Assembly (NCBI RefSeq): GCF_021130785.1
Contig: NC_060211.1
Span: 21,809,001 to 21,873,000, forward strand
Length of the DNA: 64,000 nucleotides
Source: Homalodisca vitripennis
Taxonomy: Eukaryota; Arthropoda; Insecta; Hemiptera; Cicadellidae
Direction: 5' to 3'
The notes under the pieces are model-generated. The model did not search any database, had not been told where the DNA came from, and saw only the letters and a program-made list of their open reading frames with translations. A program made the translations under genes and the position numbers. This document shows, in pieces, positions 24,617-36,673 of the stretch. The first letter of the stretch is position 1. Each line of letters begins with the position of its first letter.

Positions 24617-27600
24617 TAATTTTAATCATTGAAACACCATATAGCAGGAAGCGTGGCAAGGGGAGGACCCCCCACCACCACCGAACAGCCTACCCCTCTC
24701 GCGGGTAGTCTTGTCTAAATACAAGTCAATATCCTCACCCGTTACAGTACTTACTACTTTTGGTTTGGATTGTACCACGTGGTTCGGTATGTACTGGTAA
24801 GGGAAGGGTGGCTTTTACGCATGTGGTGGTTGGGCTTCAAATAATTCGGTCTGTGCCCTAACATTTAGTTTCACACAATTGTGTTAATCTTAATAACCAA
24901 GGACATTTACTGGATTTACTATTCTTTACAGGGTTAACTTGACGCCTAACGAAATATTTGAGAAGGAGGAAAAACCACGACAGAAAAATGCACCCAGAGA
25001 AGGAAAACTTGCCACATCGTGAGTAAAAATACAATTTATTGAGACTAAATTTACGATGGTACTTAAATTATCGCTACTTATTTAACGTTCAAGTGTTATA
25101 GTATTATTTTTGCCTAATGCTTAGTGACACGGGGACGGTGCTGCATATCATCAAGAGCAACTTGGGCTCTGGGTTGTTGGCTATGCCCTTCGCCTTTCAT
25201 AACATCGGTCTCCTGATGGGATCTGTCAGCACCGTGATAGTCGGCGTAGTCTGTGCTCACTGTATGCACATCTTGGTAAGTACAGGTTCCTCAATTATGA
25301 GTATTGAGTCGGGCCTAGTGCTATAAATAAAGAGAAGTAATTATGAATTTGGATTGTTTGATAAATTAAGCTTACAAATGGTTTAAGCTTGAGTGAGTAC
25401 TATGAAGTCCTGAATTCCTTCGCTAAAATGAAGACCTATTTAAGTTAATTTCACTAACTAATGACAGACTGTTGTGGCAGGTCAAGTCATCTCAAGAGCT
25501 GTGTTACCAGCTCGGCAGGACCTCTATGACCTATTCCGAGACAGTTGAGGCCGCTTTTCTGTTCGGCGGAGGACGGCGATTCAGCAGGTGGAGTGGTGTA
25601 ATGAAGTAAGTCATATTCCACATCTGTAGTAAGGAATTACGATATAAAAAATACAGATTAAATTTTGTTGATGGTATTATATATTAGAACTTTAGTGGTT
25701 GTTTCTTGAAGTTCATTACAGTATTACTGAATTGTACACTAAATTATATCACGACATAATTAATTTTGTTGACATTACCACGTCAGAATTTGAAGTAAAA
25801 TAAATATTTGACTTATTACAAAAGATTTATAAAGCCGATTCCATGGCTGCATAAACTTGATAATGAAACGTAGTGGCAAAAAGAGCAGAGAAAATTATCA
25901 GCAATTGCTAAGAATTAAAATGTCTACAGAGCGATTTTGGAGATGACTCGTACGAATATCTGAGTGGATGTTTACAAGCAAAATAGAAAAATAAATATTT
26001 TACTCAATTTAAATGATTTATAAAGACAATTCCACGGAAGCAGAAACGAGATAATAAAACTTAATTGAAAACAGAGCAAAGCAAACTACCAGCTACTGCT
26101 AAAAAAATTTATTAAAATGTCTACAGAATGATTTTGGCGATGAATCATACAAAATATCTGAGTGGATTTTTCTAAATAACAGAATGACTCAGAAAAAATA
26201 TCTGAGTGGAAGACAAGGAAGCTTTATTATTTTATAACAAATCGCCAATATTAGATCTAACTTTGTAGTACTAAAACAATAAATGCCTTGTTACTCAGTT
26301 TATTAACGCTATACATTTTTATATTTCAAAAACTTATAATTATAAACAATCTTCAGTTAAGAAACATTCGGAAATGATTTAAATGTTCGAAAATACATTT
26401 TATGTTGAAGTAATTGTGAGAATCAATTTTATTTTATTTAAAGATATCCGCATTTAACACAAATTTTAAGTAGCATTAATATGTAATAAAATTTATTATT
26501 TTGCAACATAAATTTGCCTTTCCGTCTAAATGATAAAATGAAGTGCAAAGGGTTCTAAAACATTGTAGATGTTGGGAAAGCACACTTCCACACCTTAAAA
26601 GAAAATATACAATAATATTTTATTTTGTAGGGTAATAGAATTTATAATTTAGAATAGGAGCACAATATTGTGTTGCAATATGAACAGTTGAGAAGTCTTT
26701 GGTAACGTGAACATTACTTATTCCGAAATAAATTTCACATGTTGTGTGAATTTTGTGCTGTAAATTATTAGTTTCTTTAATTTTAAGTTAAAAATAAAAG
26801 TATAGCTATACAAGAATAACACTATGGAATAATAATTACTCATTTAAAATTATTAGCCTACCAAAGTGGATGAGATACAATGATAGATACATGCTTACTT
26901 CTATTTTAAAGCTTTATCAGTGCGTTATACTTGTTTAAAAATCACTCATCTCAATGCTTAAAAACGTGCAATAGAATAACAAAATAAATAGTTACAATAG
27001 TTATTCAGCACCTTAGACGTTTTATAAGAATAACTTTTATATCCCACTTTGGGAGTAACATTGCTACCATTAGTATCAGCATATGGGCAGAGGTCTTGTG
27101 TATGTTTTATAGAACAAATTATCGTAAACACGTTTTTCTTTTTCAGATTCGCTTCTGATTTGTTTATGTTCATTGCTTATTATGGGGTGAATCTGGTGTA
27201 CGTCATTCTTGTTGCAGACACAGCTAAGCAGGTAGTGTAATTAACATTGTATGAATAAATTAACTTTTACAATCGTATCATATGTTAGATCATTTTGGAA
27301 TGTGGATATGATAAAAACTTGGCTATTGAATTTTTGAGATTTTTTCAGATGTAGAATCATTAGTATTTTATTTCTTAGCATGTAAGCACAACATTAAATT
27401 TCTTTATTGAAACATTATAGTATTATCCTTATAAAAAATTATTTTTAATTTTTTTGAGAATTTTGTCAGACGAGCAGAATAATATGATCATTACTTTCTT
27501 AACCTCAGTCATATAGGACTGATCAGTAAAAGATGTTTGTAACAATCCTATCATTTTCATCATAGCGTGAGATCTTCTTCTTTTAGTTTTTATACTTTCG

Positions 27601-30600
27601 ATTAGTGAACGTGTGTGATAAATGTTATATATTCAAGGCAATAATTAGGGAGAAGGAAATCCAAACGTATGTAGTTTGTAAGAAGAGTAAGAACATAAAA
27701 AACTTATTAGTAGGATTATTGTTTAGTTTTCAGTATTTTTTCTAAAATTATAAATATTTTAGATGTTACTATAAATCGGGTTTAATTAAACAGAAGAGTA
27801 AGTGAAGCTCAAAGACTATAGAATCAACTATTCAAAGGATGAAATCACTGGCGTTGAATGCAATATAGCTTCTGATATATTTCACTTGGTGACAACAAGA
27901 GATTAAGCACGTAGAGGGTTTACTGCAAAGTAAGTTTAAAATAGTAAATTTGTTAAAAAAATAGTTTTCATAAAAACGTTTAGTTCATTGAATTTAACAT
28001 AATGTATTCAGAGAGGTTTTTGTTCAGGGTAAATAAAAATACTCCTTATGAAAGACAGTATTATATCACTATATAATAACGTGTAATGAAATATAACCTA
28101 GGTTTATATATTTTTTTAAAGTATATTTTACTAAATATTACAGGCACCTGAAATATAAAGCTTTTTTAGTGAATGGAGGATTGTGGTTTTTGTACGCATA
28201 TATGAAATAGATGAATAATAAGAGAATCCTATATGCTAAATCGATATGTGCATACATCAAGCTAGTATAATAAAACTCTTAATGCTTTAATAAAATTAAT
28301 ATTAAAATAAGTAAACTGGTAAACACACGCCAAAGCCTCCGGTAAATGTGGAAGGTTTATTATATGTGAAAAATATTGGATAAACACTTATTAATATTAA
28401 AGACATGGTCACTGTTAAGGAAACAGGATTTTACGGACATTTTTCATCGTTCAGTGGTACAAAAAAAAATCAGTAACACTACGTTTCGAATTGTGCAATC
28501 TGATGTCTTCTTCAGGTAAATAACTAACCTAACACATAATTACAAATTAGGTTAAAATAAGTTCGTAGGTGGTTGGTCAGTGAATACAGACATATTGTGA
28601 CCTGCATTCTGTAGTTCAGTTAGAATAATTAGTCTTGTGTTTTTTATTAAGTGCATGTTTTAGATTTAATGAAGTGGACACACAATCCTAATTTGATGAA
28701 GTGGTTGTGATTTCTGACTTATGCGTGTCACAACGCTCTTGTTTATTTTAAACTAGTTTGTAATTATGTGCTAGGATAGTTATTTGCCTGAAGGAGAGAT
28801 CAGATTGCAGATCTCGAAACGTAGTATTACTGATTTTTTGTATCACTGAACGATGGCAAATTTCCAGAAAAATCCTTTTTCCTTCACAATCGTTCCATCG
28901 TCAAAAGCAAACTTCAAACATGTACACTGGTATCCCTGAAGTTTATATATTTCCTGGATATTAAAGTGGAGTACAATATCCAATCTGGCAGACTGGATAT
29001 CAATTTGTTGTAAAAATAAACAAAAGAAAAACAGAGAGTCAGTAGTAACGTGCCTGAGGATAGTGAGGTCTGAGAGACAAGGAAGTTTGGGATAGACCAG
29101 ACACGTACCTCTTTAGAGAAGATTGTATTACGTATAAAAGATCCTTCAGCTTTGCAGTGTTCTTTTAATAGCCAACGAATAGTCTCGTTGGTGTTGAAAT
29201 CAGCTATCATTAGATTCACGACGAAATATACAACTACACAACTATTTCAGTATTTTATCATTTTAAACTTAAATTACAGTTTGATTTTATAAAACAAGCA
29301 GTTAAGATTAAACAGTTATTAGGTATATTATTAAATAAAAAAGGAAATATGGATAGGAACAGAAAACTGTCATACGTTTGATTAAATATTGTCACGTTTT
29401 TGGAGTATATTACGTATCTGTTTAATATATATCAGCTTTAGAAAGTACCTAATTATTTATATACTTGTAAAACTATATAGCTAAATCGAATACAATACTT
29501 CGACAGTTCTATGTGCTGAACATAAACTCTATTTCAATAAATTATGATTGATATTCAGTGTTTCACAGTTTGTAACACGTATTATTTATACATAGAGCTT
29601 ACGGCATCCCAAATCAAAATTGGACTGATCCATTTGCTTTAGTATTACACAAAAATTCAGATATTGGATATTTTTCACATCATCATTATGCATAATGCAA
29701 TTTCTGTGGCTAATATAATATTACTACAGTATTTTCAATATTTCTATATAAACTGTAAGCTAGCTACTCTCCGCAAACACTCATTCAACGTCATATGATC
29801 GATATTCAATGTATCATGGTTCGTAACACATATTGCTTATGCATAGCACTTACGGCACCCCAAATCAATATCGGACTCTTATTTTTGTTTTATGTATAGT
29901 ACATGCTGCAATTATTTCATATTTCTCACATCATCATTACGTATAATGCAATTTCTCTAGATCCAATAATATTACTCTAATATTTCCAATACTTGGAAAG
30001 ATATTCTAAGCTTGCTAATCAGCGCAGAAACTCATTAAATATCTTATAATTGATATTAAATGAGACACGTTTCGTAACACATATTGCCTACACATGGAGC
30101 TTACGACATCCCAAAATCAATATCGGACTATTTATGTATAATAAATGCTGCAGTTATTTTATATTTCTCACATTATTATTGCGTGTAATGCAATTTCTCT
30201 TGATGGTAAAATAAAACTCTGATATTTGCAATACCTGGAAAGATATTCTAAGCTTGCTAGTCAGCGTAGAATCTCATTAAATATCTTATAATTGATATTC
30301 CATGAGTCACGTTTCGTAACACATATTGCTTATGCATGGAGCTTACGACATCCCAAATCAATATAGGACTCATATTTTTGTTTTATGTATAATAAATGCT
30401 GCAGTTACTTTATATTTCTCACATCATCATTGCGTGTAATGCAATTTCTCTGGATGCTACAATATTTGCTATACTTTGATAGCTATTCTAAGCTAGCTAG
30501 TCAGCGTAAAAACTCATTAAATATCTTATGATCGATATTTAATGAGTCACTTTCCGTAACAGATATTGCTGAATAGAGTTTGCAACATCCCAAATCAATA

Positions 30601-33600
30601 TCTGACGTATATTTTTGCTATATTCTTTCGGTATTATAGTCAATGCGGCAGTTGATGTATGCTTTTCACACAATTATTACAAATAATAAACTGTCTGTGG
30701 ATTCTACAATATTAGTACAGTACTACGATATACACTGTAAGCTAGCTATTCTACGCAGAATCGCATTCAAAATACTGTGGTCTTATTCAATGTGTCACAA
30801 TACGTAACACTTATTGCTTATGCACAGCGCTTACGACATCCCAAATAAATATCGGATACCTCTTTTAGTTCCTTTTATAAGAGTAATTGTTCCACATACT
30901 CGATCTTTGAATACCTTTTCTCCCGTCAGAAGATTCCATTATATAACCGTGAAAATATAATAGAAAGTTTTATCGAGAGTTTTTAATTAAAGTTCGTCTC
31001 ATTTTATGAATGAATTCGTACTGGAGTTGGTTGGATGAAAACAGTTGCATTTTAAAAGGAACAGCTATTACTATACTTCTTAAACAAACAACTTGATTTT
31101 TGATTGTAAATAAGGAAAAGGTACCAAATAATTCTGCTTGGAGAAAAAAGAATTTTTCACCTTCGTTACTCGTATATGATTGATTGCTTACGAGTAATCT
31201 ATTATCACGGTGAGTGGGATAAGGTGCCCGAAATTTATATTAGAAAACGATTAGATATATAACAAATAAACAAACTGAAACTTAAACCACATACAAGGAA
31301 TACATGAAATTATTTTTATCTGAATTTATATAAAGAAAATAACAAAACTTGAGGTGTTAAAATCTCGTAAAACTGTAACATGTGGCAAATGGTTTTAAAG
31401 GTTATTCTTTGTTTGAACTTCAGTTTTGACAATGGCAGGATTCTGAAGGAAACAGGTTTTTCTGACATGTGCCATCGTTCAGTGATGAACAAGTAAAACT
31501 GCGTTTCGTGAACTCAATATGATCTCTTCTTTACGTGAATATTCAGTTCTGGGTGGTTGGTCGACGATTGCAGGCCTATGGTGACTTTTATTCTGTAGTT
31601 AGAATTTAATAATTAATGTTGTGATTTGTTTTTAATATGTGCTTGTTAGTTATTGAAGTTGCCACACATCATGGTGGTTGAAACAGTAACACTAGGTTTC
31701 CAACGTACGTACGTTTATGAGTGTCACATCGCACTTGTATGTTTTGTTTACTTTAACCTACGTTGTAGTCATGCATTAATTTTGTCATTTACCTGAAGAA
31801 GATATCAGGTTGCAGATCTCGAAAAGCGGTGATGTATCAATAACCGATGACAAATGTCCAGAAAAATCCTACTTCCTTCACAATCCTTCCATCGTCAAAA
31901 TCAAAATTCAGACAAAGAATTCTAAGAAATTCAAAGAATTTTAATAGTAAGTTTGGTACTCTGGTACCCCATCTAATAGAGTTCAAGTAACGAGTGTTTT
32001 TGCTAGGTTGTGGAGAACCACACGGACTTCGTTATGAACATCCGGCTGTATGCCTTGCTACTGACAGTGATCCTACTACCTATCGGTATTGTCAGGCACA
32101 TGAAGTTCCTCGTGCCGTTCAGTGCTATGGCCAACGTGTTCCTTCTGCTAGGCTGCTCTCTCACCATATACCTCTGCCTCGTTGATCTACCGCCTCTCTC
32201 GTCACGGCCTTTAGTAGTCGAGGTGACTCGCTGGCCTCTCTTCTTCTCCACGGCCATATTTGGCATGGAGGGCATTGGAACTGTAAGTCAGTTCTGCATT
32301 TTGAATATTGTAATAATATTATGACTTCTTATTACCATAATACAAACAAAAATGAAAACGATATGATGGGGTATACTAATAAATATTCATTATATCTAGG
32401 CTGTTACTTTTTCCATTGGTAAAAAGATGGTTTTATGCTGTTACTGGTGGGATGACTGGTATAATGTGTGGTGACGTTTCTTTCACCTTAAAAATTTCCA
32501 CACGTATTGAAAATGCATTCACGACATAATTGTGAGCACTCATGTAACAAAAACACCGGTTAAACAAAAAAAGGATACATAAAAAATTTGTGATATCAAA
32601 TGCTTTCATATATAATGGGAAGAAATAAAACTTTCTTAAATGGACAAAGAAACAGAAAAAAGAATTTAAAACATTAACACTAAAACAAATATTTGCAAAA
32701 ACAAATCTGAAGAAGAAACAAAACATGTAATCTTTGCTATTGTGTCTAGGAAGTTTGTAATCCTCAATGTTGTAAATCTTATTCAGAGTTGATATTTTGG
32801 AAAATTCTCAAATGGAATGTGCAGTAAAACCAAGAAATCAAGATGACACTTTTAGTATTTGACTCATTAATATGTTCTGTTTTTATAAGTAGAACACGAC
32901 GATAATTAAGACACCCCACAGTAGAGTTATTGATATATTAAGCAATTTTCAATGTTGCTTTATTTTTCACCTTGTACTACTTTGTGCAGACAATGCCCAT
33001 AGAGAATGCGATGCGGTACCCTGCCCACTTCCTGGGCTGTCCGGGAACCCTTGCAGTCGGCATGACTGTAGTGTCCGCAGCCTACTTCTTCATAGGGTCC
33101 ATAGGTTACATCAGGTTCGGGGATGATGTTCAAGGGCTCATCACTCTTAATCTTCCTCAAGACATGTACGTATTTACCAACATATATACCTTAGATAAAA
33201 CATAAATATATTTCGAAATCCAGTTTTGTAGTTTAGAGTGTTTGTAGTAATTAAGGTAAATTATAAGGGTTGTATTTGCTGACTCACAGGCTCTCGGAGT
33301 CAGTGAAGGTGCTGGTGGCCCTCTCCATTCTCTTCACTTATCCTCTGCAGCTGACCGCCACAGTGGATGTTTTCTGGCCGATGTTGAGGCACCACTTCTC
33401 AGAGAAAAACCAAGACCGAGGCTACTATCTGGTCCGGGGCACATTGATTCTCGGAACTGGTTAGTCTTCCTTGTATATAAACTGTTACATCATGAAATTT
33501 TTTATATAAAAGAACCATTGCTTGTAATTTTTGGGATTGTGATTTATTCTTGTTCGAATTGTATCAAATAATGGAATACCCAATGTTGTTTATGTCTATT

Positions 33601-35997
33601 GTGCTTTGAAGTTTATTTTTGACGATGGAAGGACTTTGAAGGAAACAGGATTTTCCGGACATTTTCCATTGTTCAGTAAAACAAAAAATCAGTAACGCTA
33701 CGTTTCGAGATCTGCAATCCGATCTCTTCTTCTGGTAAATGACTAAAATGAAGAAATAAACAAATTGTACTAGAGCGAGTGGTTTGTTTTAATATAGTTT
33801 GTAATTATGTGTTAAGGTTAATTATTTACCTGAAGAAGATATCAGATTGCAGATCTCGAAACGTAGTGTTACTGATTTTCTGTCTATTGCGCAATAAAAG
33901 GTGTTCCCTAGGGATATTCTAAATATATAGAAAGCTACAGAACAGATTTAAATAGGTTTGCTATAGTTTGGTATCCCTTCAGCATACACGTATGGAAAAG
34001 TGCTAAAATATCAAATTAAATCGCGATGAGTAATAACTGAAATATTTCATAATAGTGGAAGGAAATGTAAACAAACCAAAATTTTCAGCCAAAAAAAATT
34101 GTACAATTTTTTAGATATACTTCTCTTTTAAACACCTAATAGGTTTCTAAAAATATTTTGAAACTCACATCTATCGGAATGAGAAATGCATTCATAAAAA
34201 AATTATTAATTAAACTTGACTTTAAAGTCCAAATACATAAATTAATTAAAGGAAGAAAACATGATAAATAAGACAAAGTCAGTTCTAGGTCGACTAGCGT
34301 AATTTATCCTTTTTAGAGACAATCAGTACAGCCAAAACGCAGAAGATTTTATTTTATCAGCGTTCATAATTTGCTTAATTAGTGCATATTACTTTTCTAC
34401 ACTTCTTTGACTCTCTGCTATCCACCAGCACAATCCATAAAGAGTTTGAAACGACAGTTGTAAATTTAATGTGAGTATAAGATTTTTTGTTCGAAGTATG
34501 GTTTACTTGTTCGAATGTTATTTACTAATATAAATAAGGTTTAAAAATAAATTTTACAATCGTAACTAGAAAGGATAGTTGTGATTTGAATGGAACAGAA
34601 TTAGTTCGTTGGCTAACTAATTTGGGTATATAGTAGGACAAGGTAAGATTACGACAGACCAAGTGTCTCAGACTGTAACAGGCTACGATGAAGTTTGCAA
34701 GCAAAGTTTGAAGTGTATAGCTAAGTGTGTCACTGTGTCATTGGCAAACTTGTCATAAGATTATGCATAGTCTTTTTACAAATTTAATTACTCTGCGATT
34801 TTTGTAGCCATCATGGTCTCCCAGAAGACCAATATAAGATGTTCAGCCAAATCTCATCAAAATTATCGAACTGAATGTTGCCTGTATAGAAATTAAATCC
34901 AAAGTCTATAGGTTAGTACGTTTTTGAGTTATCGTAGGGACAGATATACGTAGAAACTATGGGACAGAAATCAAATTTTTCAATCATCAATCAAGTCTTT
35001 GCTAACATTCAGCCAATGCAGCTCGAGAATCTTGTCATACGTATTCAGTTTTATTGAAACGACTTTTTATTATTTTATGGAGTGGTAACATAGTATATAA
35101 GATGGATAAATCCCTTAAAATGTTACCGTTTAAAAAAATATGAGAAATTCTTTATTCTCTCCATCTCTTAATTCTCTCTTTATTCTTAATCGCATACGAT
35201 AAACAATATTAAAATATAACTACAGAAATTAAATGTTATTACAAAGAATAAGAAGGTTGATTATATTATTAAATCCATTGCTTAAGGGATAAAAATAGTA
35301 ACGTGATATGTAATGGTTGTAGTACATAAGTTTTAGCGTTTAAGTATAGAGGAGAAGCGTTAAATATCTAAATTAGGTCATTGGGCTGCATTTTGAAGTT
35401 TATCGAAAACATTCGCCCTGTTTAACAGATGATGTTAACTCTGATTGACATTTCTAGTAGTATTGATATTATGCTGCCATGGCAGTCAAAGCCGATCAAT
35501 CGCATTATGTTATCATATATTTATTTATAGATTTGTGCAAATAGCATCTACATAGTTACATTCAATAATGGAAAATGGCAATGTAGTCGTGTTCCATATT
35601 TTCAATATTTACGTTCTTGATAAGTTATTGTTGACAGTCCACTAGAGACTTTTTTATCTAACGTATAAACAATTGAATGATTTCCAACCGTTTTATACAT
35701 GATAATAGTGTTAAATAGAGTATAATCATGCAAAATTTCTGTCCAGTGTTAATAGCGATCTCCCTGCCTCATCTGGCTCCCATGGTGTCACTGGTGGGCG
35801 CCGTGGGGTTCAACGGAGTCGGCCTCATGCTGCCTACTGTGACGGAGTTGGCCACCTACTGGGACCAGATCAGTAAACCTTGTGGTTTCACCATCATCAA
35901 GGCCACCGCTATCCTTATTGTCTGGGTGTTCGCTACCATCACAGGCACCATCACGAGTGTCAACTCTATCATTGATGCCTTCACAATAAAAGTATAA
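23564..35997 (+). CDS. PAT-2: complete SLC36-like proton-coupled amino acid transporter
   Basis: Nine coding exons: 23564-23625, 24932-25018, 25125-25275, 25481-25605, 27147-27231, 32007-32282, 32990-33165, 33290-33459 and 35747-35997. They total 1383 nt (460 codons plus TAA), a usual length for SLC36 proteins. All introns are GT..AG and every phase closes. Residues 1-52 form a charged cytosolic N-tail. Helix 1 carries KSNLGSGLLAMP (60-71). HMKFLVPFSAMANV lies at 201-214, GMEGIGT at 256-262 followed by TMPIENAM, then GDDVQG, ILFTYPLQ and a C-terminal SLVGAVGFNGVG helix. The expected role is amino acid transport across the plasma or lysosomal membrane, probably proton-linked; substrate unknown. 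The start is chosen because it opens the frame just after a 3' splice site, with A at -3. Same orientation as PAT-1 and PAT-3, with shared intron positions. Confidence 0.95.
24588..24615. repeat. (TA)n microsatellite
   Basis: About 14 TA units in PAT-2 intron 1, followed by an unusually GC-rich ~100-bp stretch (ggggaggaccccccaccacc at 24660) of unknown nature. Confidence 0.95.
24932..25018 (+). CDS. PAT-2 exon 2
   Basis: Acceptor tctttacag, donor gtgagt, 87 nt. It encodes a charged, lysine- and glutamate-rich cytosolic segment, typical of the poorly conserved PAT N-tail. It is supported by phase agreement on both sides and by matching PAT-3 exon 2 in length (84 nt) and phase. Confidence 0.87.
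25125..25275 (+). CDS. PAT-2 exon 3 (helices 1-2)
   Basis: Acceptor aatgcttag, donor gtaagt, 151 nt. It encodes VLHIIKSNLGSGLLAMPFAF, the substrate-site helix signature of the family, then a second helix ending CMHIL. Same length and phase as PAT-3 exon 3. Confidence 0.95.
25481..25605 (+). CDS. PAT-2 exon 4
   Basis: Acceptor gttgtggcag, donor gtaagt, 125 nt. It starts VKSSQELCYQLGRTSM and ends in RRFSRWSGVM, a basic loop. Clear homolog of the exon at 1506-1630. Confidence 0.94.
25800..26213. repeat. 191-bp tandem duplication plus a third fragment, PAT-2 intron 4
   Basis: taaatattt at 25801 and 25992 starts two copies that share gatttataaag, aaaatgtctacag and atatctgagtgga. A short third piece (26180-26213) repeats the end. 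Confidence 0.75.
27147..27231 (+). CDS. PAT-2 exon 5
   Basis: Acceptor tttttcag, donor gtagtg (weak but in place), 85 nt. It encodes FASDLFMFIAYYGVNLVYVI, one membrane helix, ending AKQ. Confidence 0.93.
28404..28909. mobile_element. ~0.5-kb foldback/TIR element, copy A, PAT-2 intron 5
   Basis: The left arm (aaggaaacaggattttacgg.. cagtaacactacgtttcga..) is repeated inverted at the right end (cgaaacgtagtattactga.. ttccatcgtc). Long imperfect terminal inverted repeats of about 130-150 bp flank a non-coding core. The right end shows the terminal sequence as the rc of tttgaagtttgcttttgac. No transposase is present. Confidence 0.75.
29515..30870. repeat. ~245-bp satellite, about 5.5 diverged units, PAT-2 intron 5
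   Basis: The marker gtaac at 29572, 29823, 30074, 30316, 30556 and 30804 gives spacings of 240-251 bp. Shared blocks are acacatattgcttatgcat, cttacgacatcccaaatcaa, aatgcaatttctct and ctcattaaatatctta. Units are visibly diverged, so this is an old array. Confidence 0.88.
31413..31915. mobile_element. ~0.5-kb foldback/TIR element, copy B, PAT-2 intron 5
   Basis: Begins tttgaacttcagttttgac and carries ggaaacaggtttttctgac on the left. The right arm has cctgaagaagatatcaggtt, gcagatctcgaaa and ttccttcacaatccttccat. More diverged than copies A and C. It ends about 90 bp before PAT-2 exon 6. Confidence 0.7.
32007..32282 (+). CDS. PAT-2 exon 6
   Basis: Acceptor tttttgctag, donor gtaagt, 276 nt, after a 4.8-kb repeat-filled intron. 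It encodes two helices around HMKFLVPFSAMANV, the loop DLPPLSSRP, and ends in GMEGIGT. Confidence 0.95.
32990..33165 (+). CDS. PAT-2 exon 7
   Basis: Acceptor tttgtgcag, donor gtacgt, 176 nt. It starts TMPIENAM and ends GDDVQGLITLNLPQD plus two bases of a codon. Confidence 0.95.
33290..33459 (+). CDS. PAT-2 exon 8
   Basis: Acceptor gactcacag, donor gttagt, 170 nt. It encodes SESVKVLVALSILFTYPLQ, then a soluble segment with EKNQDRGYY and LILGT. Confidence 0.95.
33605..33880. mobile_element. foldback/TIR element, copy C (shortened), PAT-2 intron 8
   Basis: The full left arm (tttgaagtttatttttgacg.. aggaaacaggattttccgga) is followed by a short core, and the right arm is cut off after cgtagtgttactgattttc. 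It is flanked by a near-perfect direct repeat: tgtctattgtgc (33593-33604) and tgtctattgcgc (33881-33892). This suggests a ~12-bp target duplication and truncation of one end at insertion. Confidence 0.75.
35747..35997 (+). CDS. PAT-2 exon 9, terminal coding exon
   Basis: Acceptor tctgtccag, 251 nt to TAA at 35995-35997. It encodes the C-terminal helices (SLVGAVGFNGVGLMLPTVTE, TIIKATAILIVWVF). AATAAA at 35985-35990 overlaps the last codons, followed by a GT-rich stretch at about 36005-36035, so the 3' UTR may be extremely short. ATTAAA at 36215-36220 is the next candidate. Confidence 0.95.
35985..35990 (+). terminator. poly(A) signal candidate overlapping the PAT-2 stop region
   Basis: AATAAA ends five bases before the TAA stop. 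The next 40 nt are rich in GTTT/TGTG, as expected of a downstream element, so cleavage near 36000-36015 is plausible and would leave almost no 3' UTR. Confidence 0.4.
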
Positions 35998-36628
35998 ACA
36001 TACAGTTTTGTTTGGCTATGTTTTCCTGTGCCTGTCTTATACTGGTGTTTTAATTTTAACTTCGGTTTTAATCTAGACTGGGTTATTTTTATCGAAACCC
36101 AACTAGGATTCTAGCTGATATTTTATAAGGTTATTGAAAGAGCGGTGCAAAATTAAGCTTAATTAATTTGCAGACAAATAGCCACAGAGTTGAGGAAACT
36201 TTATAAATCAATGCATTAAAATGACAAGTTTAATTTTTAAATTCAATATACTCTACAAAAAGATTAGTATTCTCAATATGAATATCACCGATAGTCACTG
36301 TGTAAATATCCAGATTATATTGAAGAACGGTGCAATATGGTTCATTTTGTTGTACCGTAATTTAGTGCATTATATATGTATTTTCGCAGCCCTATTATTC
36401 ATTACTACTTTGTATTATATTCTCCGATGTTTTTGGAGATAAATTCTTGGCGGAATAATAACTTTTTTGGCACGCGTTGTAATTTTCTTTGCCTTGAACT
36501 ATGCAACCGTTCGACGCGCCTTGTCCGTGAGACCAAGTACTTTGAGTTGAACTTTTAGTTTACCATCGAGTTCTTGACTCCAGCAATGATTCTTCTTTGT
36601 GGACTACTTTGATTCAATCTTCCTTTTC

Positions 36629-36673
36629 ATGACTACAGCTGCATTGTCGAGCCAAGATGCTGACGCCGCGAGT
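36629..36673 (+). other. possible 5' coding exon of an unknown or dead gene
   Basis: Within a CpG-containing patch (36450-36680), ATG at 36629 opens MTTAALSSQDADAAS and runs directly into gtaagt at 36674. It resembles the short hydrophilic first exons of PAT genes. However, it ends in phase 0, whereas PAT-3 exons 2 and 3 need two incoming bases, so it cannot join them in frame. It may be a relic, an exon of another gene, or chance. Confidence 0.25.

Noticed and set aside
36629..36673. Alternative first exon of PAT-3
   Set aside because: It ends in phase 0, while PAT-3 exons 2 and 3 require two incoming bases; joining to exon 2 hits an early stop. Kept only as an orphan candidate.
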